A DNA stretch of 61,013 bases from Akkermansiaceae bacterium (lineage in GTDB: Bacteria; Verrucomicrobiota; Verrucomicrobiia; Verrucomicrobiales; Akkermansiaceae): NCBI GenBank assembly GCA_015061985.1, contig SUVN01000015.1, forward strand, positions 1 to 61,013. Reading direction: 5' to 3'. Under the pieces are notes generated by a model. It saw only the letters and a program-made list of their open reading frames with translations, was not told where the DNA came from and ran no database searches. The position numbers were made by a program, and so were the translations under genes. Shown here piece by piece: positions 1-9,419 of the stretch (position 1 is the first letter of the stretch; the number at the start of each line of letters is the position of its first letter).

Positions 1-203
1 GGCACGCGTCACGACCTTTTTCTTCCCTCTCTTTAGCCTCTCCGGCACCCCTCATGGTAAGGTTTACCATTCGTTCCGCAATCGCTGCGGTCCTGTGGTG
101 CCACGGAAAGTCCGTGCATTGAAAACTGCCTTGCCCGGCTGAGCCTGCCTCGGTGTCGTTTCACCGTCGGCTTGCTCTTTCGAGCTGCCCCGTAGTGGGT
201 GCG
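1..203 (-). ncRNA. Hairpin-rich transcript of unknown identity, running off the left edge
   Basis: This minus-strand stretch follows a strong promoter and holds a series of short perfect hairpins: arms 174-177/182-185, 151-155/162-166, 102-107/111-116, 76-80/86-90 and 56-60/64-68. An eight-base stem (185-192/202-209) spans the expected start of transcription. No convincing gene is seen in it. An ATG at 55-53 opens a frame that stays open to the window edge, so the element could be a structured mRNA leader instead of a free RNA. I did not find the RNase P motif GAGGAAAGUCC or the tmRNA 5' end. Identity is unknown and the 3' end lies outside the window. Confidence 0.4.
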
Positions 204-209
204 GGGCAG

Positions 210-238
210 ACTATACACGAATCCACTCGAAACGTCAA
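210..238 (-). promoter_or_regulatory. Sigma70-like promoter for the left-edge transcript
   Basis: On the minus strand, TTGACG (238-233) and TATAGT (215-210) are separated by exactly 17 bases. Transcription should start near 203 and run towards the left edge. This is one of the best consensus promoters in the window. Confidence 0.7.
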
Positions 239-409
239 GCATATTTTTGAAGAAATTTTCATTTTTATTTTCACTGCGCCGAAAATCGCGCTGCAAGGCA
301 TTGAAATGTGATAGGGTTATAAAAAACGAAAAAAAATCTGATTTTTGTTCCGAGTGGAAAAGGTGAAGCATTCCGGCCTCTTTATCCGGTGGAAACAGGT
401 GTTTTGAGC

Positions 410-450
410 AAAAAAAACGCTGCTCACCCCGATCAGGAGGGTGAGCAGCG
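410..450 (-). terminator. Rho-independent terminator of the autotransporter gene
   Basis: Perfect 12-bp stem (418-429/439-450) with a nine-base loop. On the minus strand it is followed by a run of eight T (417-410). It lies 26 bases beyond the autotransporter stop codon. Confidence 0.9.
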
Positions 451-475
451 GTATTATCAGGCTCTTCTGAGCGGA

Positions 476-3400
476 TTAGAAGTTGATGCGATAACCAACC
501 GTACCGTTGACACTGGTGTAGCCGGTGGAGAACTCTGCAGAGACATCCGCGAAGATGGAGGAATGCTCAGCACCCAGCGGCACTACAATACCGGCGCCCA
601 GCTCGATACCCACATTACCCATCTCAGCACTCTCAACGGTGCCTGTGCCCATGGCTGCGGCAGCGAAGCCCACATCGGTCTCAGCATTGCGGTCACCGGC
701 GCGGAACTTGGCAAGAGCGCGACACTCGAAGATAGAGGAGCGGTTATACAGGTTCTCACCGATGGTGGCCTGGATGCGAGCACCGGCTCCCACCGTAAAG
801 GTGGTCATGTCGATATCACCGACCTCAAGTGCAGCATCGCTGTTTTCTTCCGTGTAGCCGCTCAGTGATGTCTGGGTGAGGGCAAAGTTCATCACGGGCT
901 GAATGCAGGCCGTACCGGTCTCATTCAAGGCGCGTACATAGCCCACTTCGTACATCAGACCAAAGCCCATACCGTCCGTCTCACCCTTGGTGCGATAGCT
1001 GCCATACTGGTGCGATACCGTACGCTCCAGAGACACATCTGCGCGGCCCACGCTGGCCACAAAGGTGTGAACCCATGCGCGATATCCGTAGCGGGCAAAG
1101 GCGGTGACATACTGGGTATCGAAATCGCCCTCTGCATCATCCGGTGCGTTAGCGGTGTAGTCACCATACATGGCCGATACAGCGATACCGGCGGTAAGAC
1201 GAGAGGTGAAGTCCACATCGAAGCCGACCGTACCACCCCAGCTGCTCAGGTCGTAACCGGAGGAAGTACCATCCTCATCCAGATTGCGATTGCCGCCCTC
1301 CGCGTTAATCCAGGCATTGAAGTAGGGCATGTCCTCATTCACGGCGCACTGGTCAACACCCATAGTGGTGGTGCGGTTGCGAATTGCCTGCATCTGGCGG
1401 CTTATATCATCGGCGAATGCAACGCCCATAGCCGGGATGGAGGCACCGGCAACGGCTGCAAAGAGATCATCCAGACCTTCCTTGCTGTTATTCACCATCA
1501 GCTGCTGATTGATGGCTTCCATCGTAAGAGCAAGGTCACCGTTCGGGTGATTCTCCAGAATGGTTGCATTCTTGTACAGCTCATCGAGCATGACAGCACC
1601 CGTAATACCGTTGGGCGTTTCCGCTACGGCATCCTCAAAGAGGTTCGGGTTAATCAAATCAGCCTTCAGGACGACACCGTCGCTCACAGTATAGGCAGAG
1701 TAATCATAGCGGTCATTGCTCGCATGAAGCGTGGTAGCACCATCCGAATCAAACACCACATCTGCCTCAAGACCACCCTCATCGCACTTGAGCAGGTAGT
1801 ACTCCTGACCGTCACTCAGAATCTTGGTGGCAATCATGGTCGTATCCACATTCATCTGCAACTTGGGAGTACCGGCCGAGGTGTAAACGTTCTGTTCCAC
1901 ATCAATCATGGCATAGTTGCTCTTGAGGATAAGATTATCGTAGGTAATGGAACCGGCCGTAAGAGCGCCCGTCACCGTCACGGAATCGCTGACCGCCAAA
2001 TCATCCTGCACCATGACACTTCCGGTAGAGGCAAGCGTGCCCTTGAGCTTCAGCGTGGAAGCTGTCAGGTTACCAATCTTCGAGGCTGCGTCAAGAACTA
2101 ACTTGTTCTTCGTGGTCAGATCACCCGCACCTTGCAAGGCCTTCAGCGACGTTGTAGTAGCCTCACCGTTCGGGTTGATGGTCAGCTCGCCGCCCTTGAC
2201 AACCCCAACAACACCGCCATCAATGGCACCAATGCTGCTGAGACCGTCCACCGTCAGCGCGAAGTCGGAATTATTCTTCACTGAACCTTCGACCTGCAGT
2301 TCAGAGAACGAGGAATCACCACCCACCGTCAGGTCACCGCCATTCACAATGAGAGTACCGCCATGCTTCGTTCCGTTGGTCATGGATATATTTCCATTGA
2401 CCACGAAAGCACCATGGCTCTGCAGCTGGTTAATGGCAATATCATTGTTGACCTCAAGAGAACTGGCTTCATCCTGAATCGCAATCAGCGTTGTATCTGC
2501 GCTGGTATTCAGCTTCACAAACTCCGTGAACGTGGCCTTGGCACCCTCCGAGAGAATGATGCTGCCATACGGTGTAATGACGGCTTCCTTACCCTCACCG
2601 GTGAACGTATACTCACCATTGACGATAGAGATGTTGTAGGGCATCACCTCCTGGTTGACGGTGATGGTAGCCGTATTGTTGGAGAATACCACATTGTCCG
2701 AGCCCGGCTCATTGTTGAACACCGTGTTGAGCGTTCCCTCGTCGGTCTTGGCCCAGGCGTTCTCAGACATCCAGTAGCCGCTGGTACCGCCCTTGTATTC
2801 CCAGAAGATATCGCGGCGCGGTGCGCGAGCCAGCACAAGCGTATCGCCTTCGAGCAGGAGGTAGCTATTGGTGAGGTCGACATTGCTGTCGATGTACTGC
2901 GAAGCACGCACGCCGTAACCTACGTCCAGAGTACGCATATCCAGGCCAACGATATCTGCCTTGGTAAGCCCGGAGAAGAGTTCTACCTCATAGGATTCCG
3001 CACCGGTGGGCAGAGCGCTCAGCGTGAGCATCACCTTCTCGGAATCATCCCAGATGAGACGCTCAATGGCGGTGGGAGTCAGGCCGGTACCAATCATCAC
3101 GGTAGAACCACCCTCCACAACGAGGTCGCCGTTGATACCGCAGTTACCGGCCGTCAAATCAAGTGTTGCACCCTTGCAAAGGTTCAGCTGCTCAATCTTG
3201 GTACCGGCAGCCGTATTACCGCTGTCCTTGGCAAGCTTCAGCGTACCTTCGGCAACGGTAAGCATGTCGAGTTTGTTCTGCACACCCAGCTCCAACGTAC
3301 CGGCACCGCGCTTGGTCAGATAATCGCCCAGCAGCGTGGTATTGTGAGGCAGCACCACGTGGCCGCGTTCTTCCGTCACCTTCACCACATCGAAGAAGAT

Positions 3401-6400
3401 GAAGTTGGTTTCGGCGATGTTGTCGTACTTACCGGCACTGGTAAATTCGAGCGTCATGTCGCCATGCACGGCAGATGCGCCACTACCCATGTAACCACCG
3501 CAGACCGTCACTTTCTTACCAAACTCCACCTCGCTGGAAATCTTCACTGTGGTACTCTCCGTGTGAAGCTCCACACCGGAATACTGGCAACCGGCAGCGT
3601 AGATATTCTTATTGAACGTACCGCTCTTCAGGTCAACAGTGATATTGCCCTGACGAACGCCGCTTACATCAGCCACTTCCTGCGAACGCAAAATATGGGA
3701 ACCACCCAGAATGATACCATTCACCGTTGTATCGGCAAAGGTCAGGCTAATATCCCCGATGGTCGCCGAAGTGGTAACAGCGTGAGGATTGGAGCTGTTA
3801 TAGGGGCCGGTTACCTCCGGTCCATGGAGGTACTCGTCAATATAATAGCCACCGACAACCGCATAATCATAGGCATTGGAAGTACCACTCAAATCGGCAT
3901 CACCCATGGTGCAACCATCTACATTGATAACGACACCCCCGGTATACATGGTTACATTATCCCAGCCGTCGTAATAGGAGGCACCAAGTACCATGTTCCG
4001 ATAAGAACCACCGGTCAGGTTGATATGAGTCGTGCCGGAAATAGTCAGGGTATCCGGTTCCGTTCCCTGCTTGGGATGAACGGGAACCTGGCCCGGATTA
4101 TCCGGAAGCGCATCATGAATAAAGTCCTCGTAGTAGTGACCGCCGACAACAACACCCTTGTAAACACCGCTGTCGATATCGATGTAGGTATCACCTTCAA
4201 TAGTGCTTACATTAAGTCGCTCCAGTTCGTTTGTTGACAATATATCCGCACTATTGTCCCACAGCTTATCACGGGAAGTGGCATGACCGGCAACCATATT
4301 AGCATTAAATATACCATTTTCCGCATTAGTCACCTTAATATGAGTGTTGCCAACCATCGTGAAGACGCTGGTGGTTGTATACATCGGTGGATGCGCGAAA
4401 TCCAAAGCCACGTAGCCACCCACAATGAAAGGATTATCCGTATTATAGCCCTTTCCGCCTATATAGGTCAACGCCCCCATATTCCGGAATTCGACATACG
4501 TATCACCCGTCATCACATGCGTTCCCGCAGCCACAACCATATCGGCTCCAACAATATAGTTGGAGAACAACCGAGAACCGTCACCCGCGCAGGTATTCTG
4601 AATCAGGATGTAGTTGTTGCCCTCTCGGGTTACCGTATCTTCGCCATCAATGTTTGAGAAGTTACCACCCACAATAGACTTTGCCATACGGTTGGAGGTT
4701 GTATCCTTTTGCAGGTCAATGACAATCTTACCATCCCCAATCCACTGCGAATCCTTCCCGGCAAATAAACCACCGGCAATGGTATTCATACCAATCGACA
4801 AGCCCATGCCCATCTCCGTATCTCCAATGGTGTAATCGTCAATCTTGGTCGGAGTGCTGGTCTTCAGAGCCTTGTACACGTAAATGGTACTGTCACCCTC
4901 ATGGCTGACAGAGTTGTAACCGCTGCCGAACACAGAACCGGTCAATCCGTCCGTGTTAATGGAGATATAACCATCGCCTTGCCACTGAGGGTCATACGCA
5001 TTCAGGAAGTTACCGGCAACAACAGAGCCGATAGTATCCACATTCTCGTCCACATAGATGTGGGTATCGCCCACCAGACTCCAACCGGCAACGGCAACCG
5101 TGCCGCCGCACATGCTGCCACCGGCAACGAGCGCGAAGTTGCCATCCGAGACCTTCAACCAGACATCACGCTCAATCGTGGCTCCCTCCGGATCCACACT
5201 ATCGTATGCACCACCGAACACATTAACGGCAGACTGCTTCACCACGCCGGTAACAGGATCCTTCTCTCCATTACCGGGAGCCCCTACTGCATTGCTGCCC
5301 ACGAGCTCAGAAGCAATGAAGTAGCCATCGTCGTCATACGCACTTCCATACAGGCCGGTGTCATCAATCGAGGTATACACCCACGGACGTACAAGCTCAG
5401 GAGCAGTGGAAACCTCCTCTGTGCCCCAGTTAATATCCCAGGAGGTGGAAGCAGTCTGTCCATTGAGTGTCTTCAGGTAATAGTATCCGTCATCACCCGT
5501 GTAAATATCATAATCCACACCCTTCTTACCGAGAGTGGATACAAACAAATGTTCCACACGGGAACCGGCCAGCCCGGCGTGCACCTCAGACTCGATACCC
5601 AAGTTGATACCCTTTGCCAAATCAGCAGCCGTTACATCAAACACATCGGCGAACATGTAACCGAGCTTCTTCTGCTCAGCATTGCGACCATAACCGAGCT
5701 TCACTACGTTGGACGCTCCGGAATAGTACTTGAGAACAACACCATTCTCCGGCGAAATCATATCAAAGTTCCCGCCGTTGAAGGAATCTGCCGTACCACC
5801 ATAGTTCATGGTAAGGCGCCTGTTCACCGTTACCAAGTGGGACTTATCTTCACCGTACTCCGGCAAAACCAACTTAGCGGCACCGGTCTTCTCCAGAGAA
5901 TCAACGGCTACATCACCCACAATCGTAAATGTGGTATCAGCTCCACCGGTAATGTAAACATCACCTGCTTGAAGGCTACCGTTCACAAGAGTTGTACCAC
6001 CTGCGATAACAACATCACGTTCAGCCTTCAACTGAGTACTCTCACTGCCTACGGTCAGCGAACCACCGGTAATCCGCAGTTCATCAGCTACGGAAAGAGT
6101 GACCGTGCGGGAGTCTGTACGGAATGCCCCATCCCCGGAAACAGAGAGCGTTTGCAGCGTGACATTCTGGTCGGCAATCATGCGACCGCCACTCACGGCA
6201 ATCCCTTCGGCCGTCAGGACACCGCGCACATGCAGCGTACCACCACTCACAGCCACAACATCTTCTGCCTTAAGCGTACCGGTAAAGGTCACATCACCCT
6301 CACCCGTCTTTTCAAAGCCGAAAGCAGTAGTAGCAATATCAATGGATACTGCATATCCGGCATCCTGATGAGCGCCGTACACGTGGAACTGGTGATCCGC

Positions 6401-7660
6401 ATTCATCGCATCCAGGGAAGTGATAGTACCCTGGAAATTCTCAATCTTGTCAATAATGGTGGTCGTGTACAACGTACCATTACCGATGTTAAGAGTAGCG
6501 CTGGCAGGAGCATCTCCCTCCTCCCAAGCCTCGCCATTCAACGATGTCAACACAGCAAAGCGATGTCCGCCGGAGCGGTCAGCTTTCACCGTACCCACCT
6601 CCTGAACATACAGAGCCTTATACGTATTCACCGTGAGGTCATCCCAGGCATCTGCCTTGAACGCCCCCATCTCAAACGACATCAGAGTGCCGTTGTTGAG
6701 GGTGACAGCCGTTGTATTCACCATACTACGGCCCATGTGACTATCAATGAAAGTCGCATCCTTGTTAACAACGATATTGGAGAAAGAAAGCTTATTCGTT
6801 GCTCTACCCGCAGCAGCATCATTTTCTAAGCCCCAGCGAACAAAGCCTTCATCAATCACCAAATCGCCGTAGTGATAACCATGATTAGCCTTGAGGGTCA
6901 GCGTACCCGGACCGGTCTTGGTAATAGACCCGAAGCCGGATACAAGTCCGGTGAAAATGGTAGAATTATCGCCAACCCCAATGGTCGTATCGCCGATAGA
7001 GACAATGGGCAACGTGTAGGTGGCAGACTTCGTCACCATGGCACCGTTACCCTCAGAACCATGCAGAACAAGCTTGGTATAATAAGTCTCCTTCTCCCCC
7101 ATTTCGTAGGTGGTATCGTTAATATCCAGCAGCCCGGTGAATGAGGAAAGCTGCTGTGCCATGGAAGCAGAGGCACTACCCCAGGCAATCTCCACACGAC
7201 CGGAATTGGAACGATACACCACCGCTTTCTCATCCAGCACATCGCTGGAAAGGCGAAGAACACCCTCCTTGATATCGAACGCAGCATCAAGCTTATAACC
7301 GTTACTGCTGAGATCCAGCACCACATCCTTGCCTATGCCGAAGATACCGGCTGTCACGTTACCCCCCATAGAGAGAGTGGAGTCTTTCAGGAACGTGATG
7401 TTATCATCCTTGCTGAAAGACACATCCCCCACCGCCGTATCTGCGATGACGGAGCCATAATTGAAGTCCGTAATAGCACCGCCGCCGTATACGATTGTCG
7501 TTGCAGCGTATGCCTGTTGGGAAGCGGCAACGGCGGCCGCAGAAGCCACCAGAGCACCGCCTACAAACGAGCCGGAGGAAACGGTAGTTACAAGCGAAGC
7601 GCTGATGGCATAGCAAGCCATAAGCGCTGCACGGAGTTTGCCGGGGAGATGTAATTTCAT
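476..7660 (-). CDS. Giant autotransporter with C-terminal beta-barrel
   Basis: Predicted 2394-residue type V secreted surface protein. The start was set at 7660, where the protein begins MKLHLPGKLRAALMA followed by a hydrophobic stretch and an Ala-rich cleavage region ending near QAYA; this long signal peptide resembles those of Akkermansia autotransporters. The passenger is Gly/Thr/Asp/Val-rich beta-helix material. It includes motifs such as KTGPGTLTL (autotransporter-associated repeat type) and, in the middle (about 3600-5300), degenerate repeats ending in VVGGxY or ILGG. Roughly the last 285 residues form a transmembrane barrel of the autotransporter family, with alternating aromatic/Gly strands and a terminal Phe (GYRINF). 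No partner translocase gene is adjacent. The passenger shows no enzyme motif I recognise, so the likely role is adhesion or surface display. A TTGACT at 7756-7751 suggests a promoter about 90 bases upstream, but the matching -10 is poor. Confidence 0.9.
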   Translation of the reverse strand: MKLHLPGKLRAALMACYAISASLVTTVSSGSFVGGALVASAAAVAASQQAYAATTIVYGGGAITDFNYGSVIADTAVGDVSFSKDDNITFLKDSTLSMGGNVTAGIFGIGKDVVLDLSSNGYKLDAAFDIKEGVLRLSSDVLDEKAVVYRSNSGRVEIAWGSASASMAQQLSSFTGLLDINDTTYEMGEKETYYTKLVLHGSEGNGAMVTKSATYTLPIVSIGDTTIGVGDNSTIFTGLVSGFGSITKTGPGTLTLKANHGYHYGDLVIDEGFVRWGLENDAAAGRATNKLSFSNIVVNKDATFIDSHMGRSMVNTTAVTLNNGTLMSFEMGAFKADAWDDLTVNTYKALYVQEVGTVKADRSGGHRFAVLTSLNGEAWEEGDAPASATLNIGNGTLYTTTIIDKIENFQGTITSLDAMNADHQFHVYGAHQDAGYAVSIDIATTAFGFEKTGEGDVTFTGTLKAEDVVAVSGGTLHVRGVLTAEGIAVSGGRMIADQNVTLQTLSVSGDGAFRTDSRTVTLSVADELRITGGSLTVGSESTQLKAERDVVIAGGTTLVNGSLQAGDVYITGGADTTFTIVGDVAVDSLEKTGAAKLVLPEYGEDKSHLVTVNRRLTMNYGGTADSFNGGNFDMISPENGVVLKYYSGASNVVKLGYGRNAEQKKLGYMFADVFDVTAADLAKGINLGIESEVHAGLAGSRVEHLFVSTLGKKGVDYDIYTGDDGYYYLKTLNGQTASTSWDINWGTEEVSTAPELVRPWVYTSIDDTGLYGSAYDDDGYFIASELVGSNAVGAPGNGEKDPVTGVVKQSAVNVFGGAYDSVDPEGATIERDVWLKVSDGNFALVAGGSMCGGTVAVAGWSLVGDTHIYVDENVDTIGSVVAGNFLNAYDPQWQGDGYISINTDGLTGSVFGSGYNSVSHEGDSTIYVYKALKTSTPTKIDDYTIGDTEMGMGLSIGMNTIAGGLFAGKDSQWIGDGKIVIDLQKDTTSNRMAKSIVGGNFSNIDGEDTVTREGNNYILIQNTCAGDGSRLFSNYIVGADMVVAAGTHVMTGDTYVEFRNMGALTYIGGKGYNTDNPFIVGGYVALDFAHPPMYTTTSVFTMVGNTHIKVTNAENGIFNANMVAGHATSRDKLWDNSADILSTNELERLNVSTIEGDTYIDIDSGVYKGVVVGGHYYEDFIHDALPDNPGQVPVHPKQGTEPDTLTISGTTHINLTGGSYRNMVLGASYYDGWDNVTMYTGGVVINVDGCTMGDADLSGTSNAYDYAVVGGYYIDEYLHGPEVTGPYNSSNPHAVTTSATIGDISLTFADTTVNGIILGGSHILRSQEVADVSGVRQGNITVDLKSGTFNKNIYAAGCQYSGVELHTESTTVKISSEVEFGKKVTVCGGYMGSGASAVHGDMTLEFTSAGKYDNIAETNFIFFDVVKVTEERGHVVLPHNTTLLGDYLTKRGAGTLELGVQNKLDMLTVAEGTLKLAKDSGNTAAGTKIEQLNLCKGATLDLTAGNCGINGDLVVEGGSTVMIGTGLTPTAIERLIWDDSEKVMLTLSALPTGAESYEVELFSGLTKADIVGLDMRTLDVGYGVRASQYIDSNVDLTNSYLLLEGDTLVLARAPRRDIFWEYKGGTSGYWMSENAWAKTDEGTLNTVFNNEPGSDNVVFSNNTATITVNQEVMPYNISIVNGEYTFTGEGKEAVITPYGSIILSEGAKATFTEFVKLNTSADTTLIAIQDEASSLEVNNDIAINQLQSHGAFVVNGNISMTNGTKHGGTLIVNGGDLTVGGDSSFSELQVEGSVKNNSDFALTVDGLSSIGAIDGGVVGVVKGGELTINPNGEATTTSLKALQGAGDLTTKNKLVLDAASKIGNLTASTLKLKGTLASTGSVMVQDDLAVSDSVTVTGALTAGSITYDNLILKSNYAMIDVEQNVYTSAGTPKLQMNVDTTMIATKILSDGQEYYLLKCDEGGLEADVVFDSDGATTLHASNDRYDYSAYTVSDGVVLKADLINPNLFEDAVAETPNGITGAVMLDELYKNATILENHPNGDLALTMEAINQQLMVNNSKEGLDDLFAAVAGASIPAMGVAFADDISRQMQAIRNRTTTMGVDQCAVNEDMPYFNAWINAEGGNRNLDEDGTSSGYDLSSWGGTVGFDVDFTSRLTAGIAVSAMYGDYTANAPDDAEGDFDTQYVTAFARYGYRAWVHTFVASVGRADVSLERTVSHQYGSYRTKGETDGMGFGLMYEVGYVRALNETGTACIQPVMNFALTQTSLSGYTEENSDAALEVGDIDMTTFTVGAGARIQATIGENLYNRSSIFECRALAKFRAGDRNAETDVGFAAAAMGTGTVESAEMGNVGIELGAGIVVPLGAEHSSIFADVSAEFSTGYTSVNGTVGYRINF

Positions 7661-7857
7661 GGTTTTTGACTGGAAAATTTTGTATATAGAGAGACAGTTC
7701 TCGCTAATGGTACTACGAGACCCTTTATAGTTACAGCATTCGGCGCGGGAAGTCAAGGGGATTTTTCATTTCGGGGCACAAAAATCACCGTGGTGACAGA
7801 CTGGTAGACGTGACTGGATTTTTTCAAAAAAAATTAACGGGGAGCCTGATATTTTTC

Positions 7858-7885
7858 TTGCCAAAGGGGAAAAGGTGTGTATAAT
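7858..7885 (+). promoter_or_regulatory. rpmI promoter placed for a near-leaderless mRNA
   Basis: TTGCCA (7858-7863), a 16-base spacer and a perfect TATAAT (7880-7885). Only nine bases separate the -10 box from the ATG at 7895, so the mRNA should begin 2-3 bases before the start codon. Confidence 0.75.
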
Positions 7886-7894
7886 CCCCGCACC

Positions 7895-8104
7895 ATGACC
7901 CGCAAAGGTGGTATCAACAAGACACGTAAGGCTGTTGCCAAGCGTTTCAAGGTGACCGGCTCGGGCAAGGTCCTGCGCCGCAAGCAGGGTAAGCGTCACA
8001 TTCTCCAGAAGAAGTCCAGCAAGCGCAAGCGCGCTCTGGGCAAACCCGCTCTGGTGGACGCCACCCAGGTTTGGGCTGTCAAGCAGAACCTGCCCTTCGC
8101 TTAA
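7895..8104 (+). CDS. rpmI: 50S ribosomal protein L35
   Basis: 69-residue basic protein of the L35 family, which binds 23S rRNA in the large subunit. The core KRFKVTGSGKVLRR and the following HILQKKSSKRKR match the family. The N-terminus (MTRKGGINKTRKAV) is slightly longer than the common form. The start at 7895 is favoured because a perfect TATAAT box sits just upstream; the longer reading frame from 7877 would run through that promoter. infC, which usually precedes rpmI, is absent here. rplT follows after 148 bases holding a hairpin and an inverted repeat, so the two genes may be transcribed together or separately. Confidence 0.93.
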   Translation: MTRKGGINKTRKAVAKRFKVTGSGKVLRRKQGKRHILQKKSSKRKRALGKPALVDATQVWAVKQNLPFA

Positions 8105-8132
8105 GCCAAGGAACATGGCCACAAGCCAAGAC

Positions 8133-8151
8133 CCGCCCGCATATCGGGCGG
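8133..8151 (+). terminator. Hairpin after rpmI, possible weak terminator or attenuator
   Basis: Perfect 7-bp GC stem (8133-8139/8145-8151) with a five-base loop, 29 bases after the rpmI stop. It is followed by CCTTC rather than a clean T run, so termination may be partial and read-through into rplT is possible. Confidence 0.45.
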
Positions 8152-8189
8152 CCTTCATGCAGCCTTCCTTTCAACACACGCAAAGGATA

Positions 8190-8232
8190 GAACGAACGAG
8201 ACTGCAGGGAGGTGAGGAAGAACAGTTCGTTC
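8190..8232 (+). promoter_or_regulatory. Inverted repeat in the rplT leader, candidate autoregulatory site
   Basis: GAACGAAC (8190-8197) and GTTCGTTC (8225-8232) form a perfect 8-bp inverted repeat around a 27-base loop, 20 bases before the rplT start. In other bacteria L20 represses its own operon by binding structured leader mRNA; placing that role here is inference. An AT repeat (8235-8244) lies just after it. Confidence 0.4.
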
Positions 8233-8252
8233 AGGTATATATATAAAGAACT

Positions 8253-8627
8253 ATGGCACGTGCTACAAATGGGCCGGCTTCTCGCGCCCGCCGCAAGCGC
8301 ATCCTGCTTCGCGCCAAGGGTTTCCGCGGTTTCCGCAGCAAACTCTTCCGCTACGCCAAGGATGCCGTCTACAAGGCATGGCAGTATGAGTACCGCGATC
8401 GCAAGAGAAGGAAGGGTCAGTTCCGCCGTCTCTGGACCGCTCGTATCTCTGCCGCTGTGCGTCCCCTGGGCCTGACCTACTCCCGCTTCATGGAGGGTCT
8501 CAAGGCTGCTAACATCGATCTGGATCGCAAGTCCCTCTCCGAGCTGGCTATCGCCAATCCGGAGGCTTTCAAGGCTGTGTTCGAGCAGGCCAAGAAGGCG
8601 ATTGATGCCAAAGAGGGCGCATGCTGA
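8253..8627 (+). CDS. rplT: 50S ribosomal protein L20
   Basis: 124-residue L20, a 23S rRNA-binding protein needed early in large-subunit assembly. The N-terminal ARRKRILLRAKGFRG and the central YRDRKRRKGQFRRLW are characteristic, as is the basic helical N-terminal half followed by a globular RNA-binding C-terminal half. Length is close to the usual 115-120 residues, with a short C-terminal extension (KKAIDAKEGAC). It follows rpmI, keeping the conserved L35-L20 order although infC is missing. Its leader carries an inverted repeat that could serve feedback control. A hairpin terminator lies 37 bases after the stop. Confidence 0.97.
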   Translation: MARATNGPASRARRKRILLRAKGFRGFRSKLFRYAKDAVYKAWQYEYRDRKRRKGQFRRLWTARISAAVRPLGLTYSRFMEGLKAANIDLDRKSLSELAIANPEAFKAVFEQAKKAIDAKEGAC

Positions 8628-8663
8628 TGAGGCAATCCCACTGATTAAGATAACCGTTTAACA

Positions 8664-8702
8664 CAGGCTGTCGGGCATTCCCGGCAGCCTGCTTCATTTA
8701 TT
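8664..8702 (+). terminator. Terminator after rplT
   Basis: 12-bp stem (8664-8675/8680-8691, one G-T pair) with a four-base loop, then the T-rich stretch CTTCATTTATTT. It probably ends the rpmI-rplT unit and sits between that unit and the convergent reductase gene. Confidence 0.7.
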
Positions 8703-8713
8703 TACTGAACGGT

Positions 8714-9412
8714 TCAGCGCAGCACCCGTGAGGAAGTGCAGCGGATACCGCGAACATAGCAGGTCACTTCATCTGCTACGGGGGGCAGCGGGGTCGTTGC
8801 AAAGAGCGGGGCATCTCCGGGCTCTGCCATGAGCGGGGCATGCACCAGACTCAGTTCATCCACCAGCCCGGCGGTCAGAAACGACTCATTGAGCACAGCC
8901 CCACCCTCCAGCAGGAGGCGCTCCACCCCAAAGAGAGCGCGCAGGCGCACCAGCGCCTCGCACAAATCATCTTCCACAATATAGGAAACGCCCACTTCCC
9001 GAAAATAGGCCAGATGCGCCGGAGCAACGGCAGATGAAAGAACCTCTACCACATGAGATCCACCGTATCCCGGGTCAGCATCCTCAATACAGGCCGCTTT
9101 CCACCCCAGCCGGCCGCAGCGGTCGAAGGCCACGGCAAATCGCCGCGCCCCAGCCGCCGCCGGAGCTATAAAATCACCGGGCGGCACCGCTACGGTTTCC
9201 CATTGCGCCCACTCCGGCTGCCAACCGTCGGTAAAGCTCCCCGCCATTGTCACCCGCCCGCAGGCAAAAGCCTGCGCAGAATCATCGCGGTTCAGGTCGT
9301 AATACGCTTCGCAGGCATCTGCACAGGCGGAATCGGCCAGGAAGTCACCTGTCACACGGCCATTCTGAGAGACCAGCATGTGGCACACAACGAAGGGGCG
9401 GGAATCATCCAT
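8714..9412 (-). CDS. RibD C-terminal domain / dihydrofolate-reductase-like protein
   Basis: 232-residue protein of the RibD C-terminal (bacterial DHFR-like) fold, the family that reduces the ribosylaminopyrimidine intermediate of riboflavin synthesis with NADPH. Visible features are the N-terminal strand PFVVCHMLVSQNGRV, the ACGRVTM motif and LLLEGGAVLNESFL near residue 180, the conserved nucleotide-binding Gly-Gly stretch. There is no deaminase domain and no riboflavin gene nearby, so the substrate is unknown. The start at 9412 (MDDSRPF) was chosen because a promoter ends seven bases upstream; alternatives are 9421 and 9448. It is divergent from the HIT gene. Confidence 0.8.
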   Translation of the reverse strand: MDDSRPFVVCHMLVSQNGRVTGDFLADSACADACEAYYDLNRDDSAQAFACGRVTMAGSFTDGWQPEWAQWETVAVPPGDFIAPAAAGARRFAVAFDRCGRLGWKAACIEDADPGYGGSHVVEVLSSAVAPAHLAYFREVGVSYIVEDDLCEALVRLRALFGVERLLLEGGAVLNESFLTAGLVDELSLVHAPLMAEPGDAPLFATTPLPPVADEVTCYVRGIRCTSSRVLR

Positions 9413-9419
9413 GCCGGAC

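Noticed and set aside
1..203. Left-edge RNA as RNase P RNA or tmRNA
   Set aside because: The plus strand carries GGAAAGTCC (105-113), but without the other conserved RNase P blocks and on the strand without a promoter; the tmRNA 5' end is absent.
1010..6829. Several long plus-strand frames opposite the autotransporter
   Set aside because: They follow the autotransporter's repetitive composition and lack promoters, start signals and family motifs.
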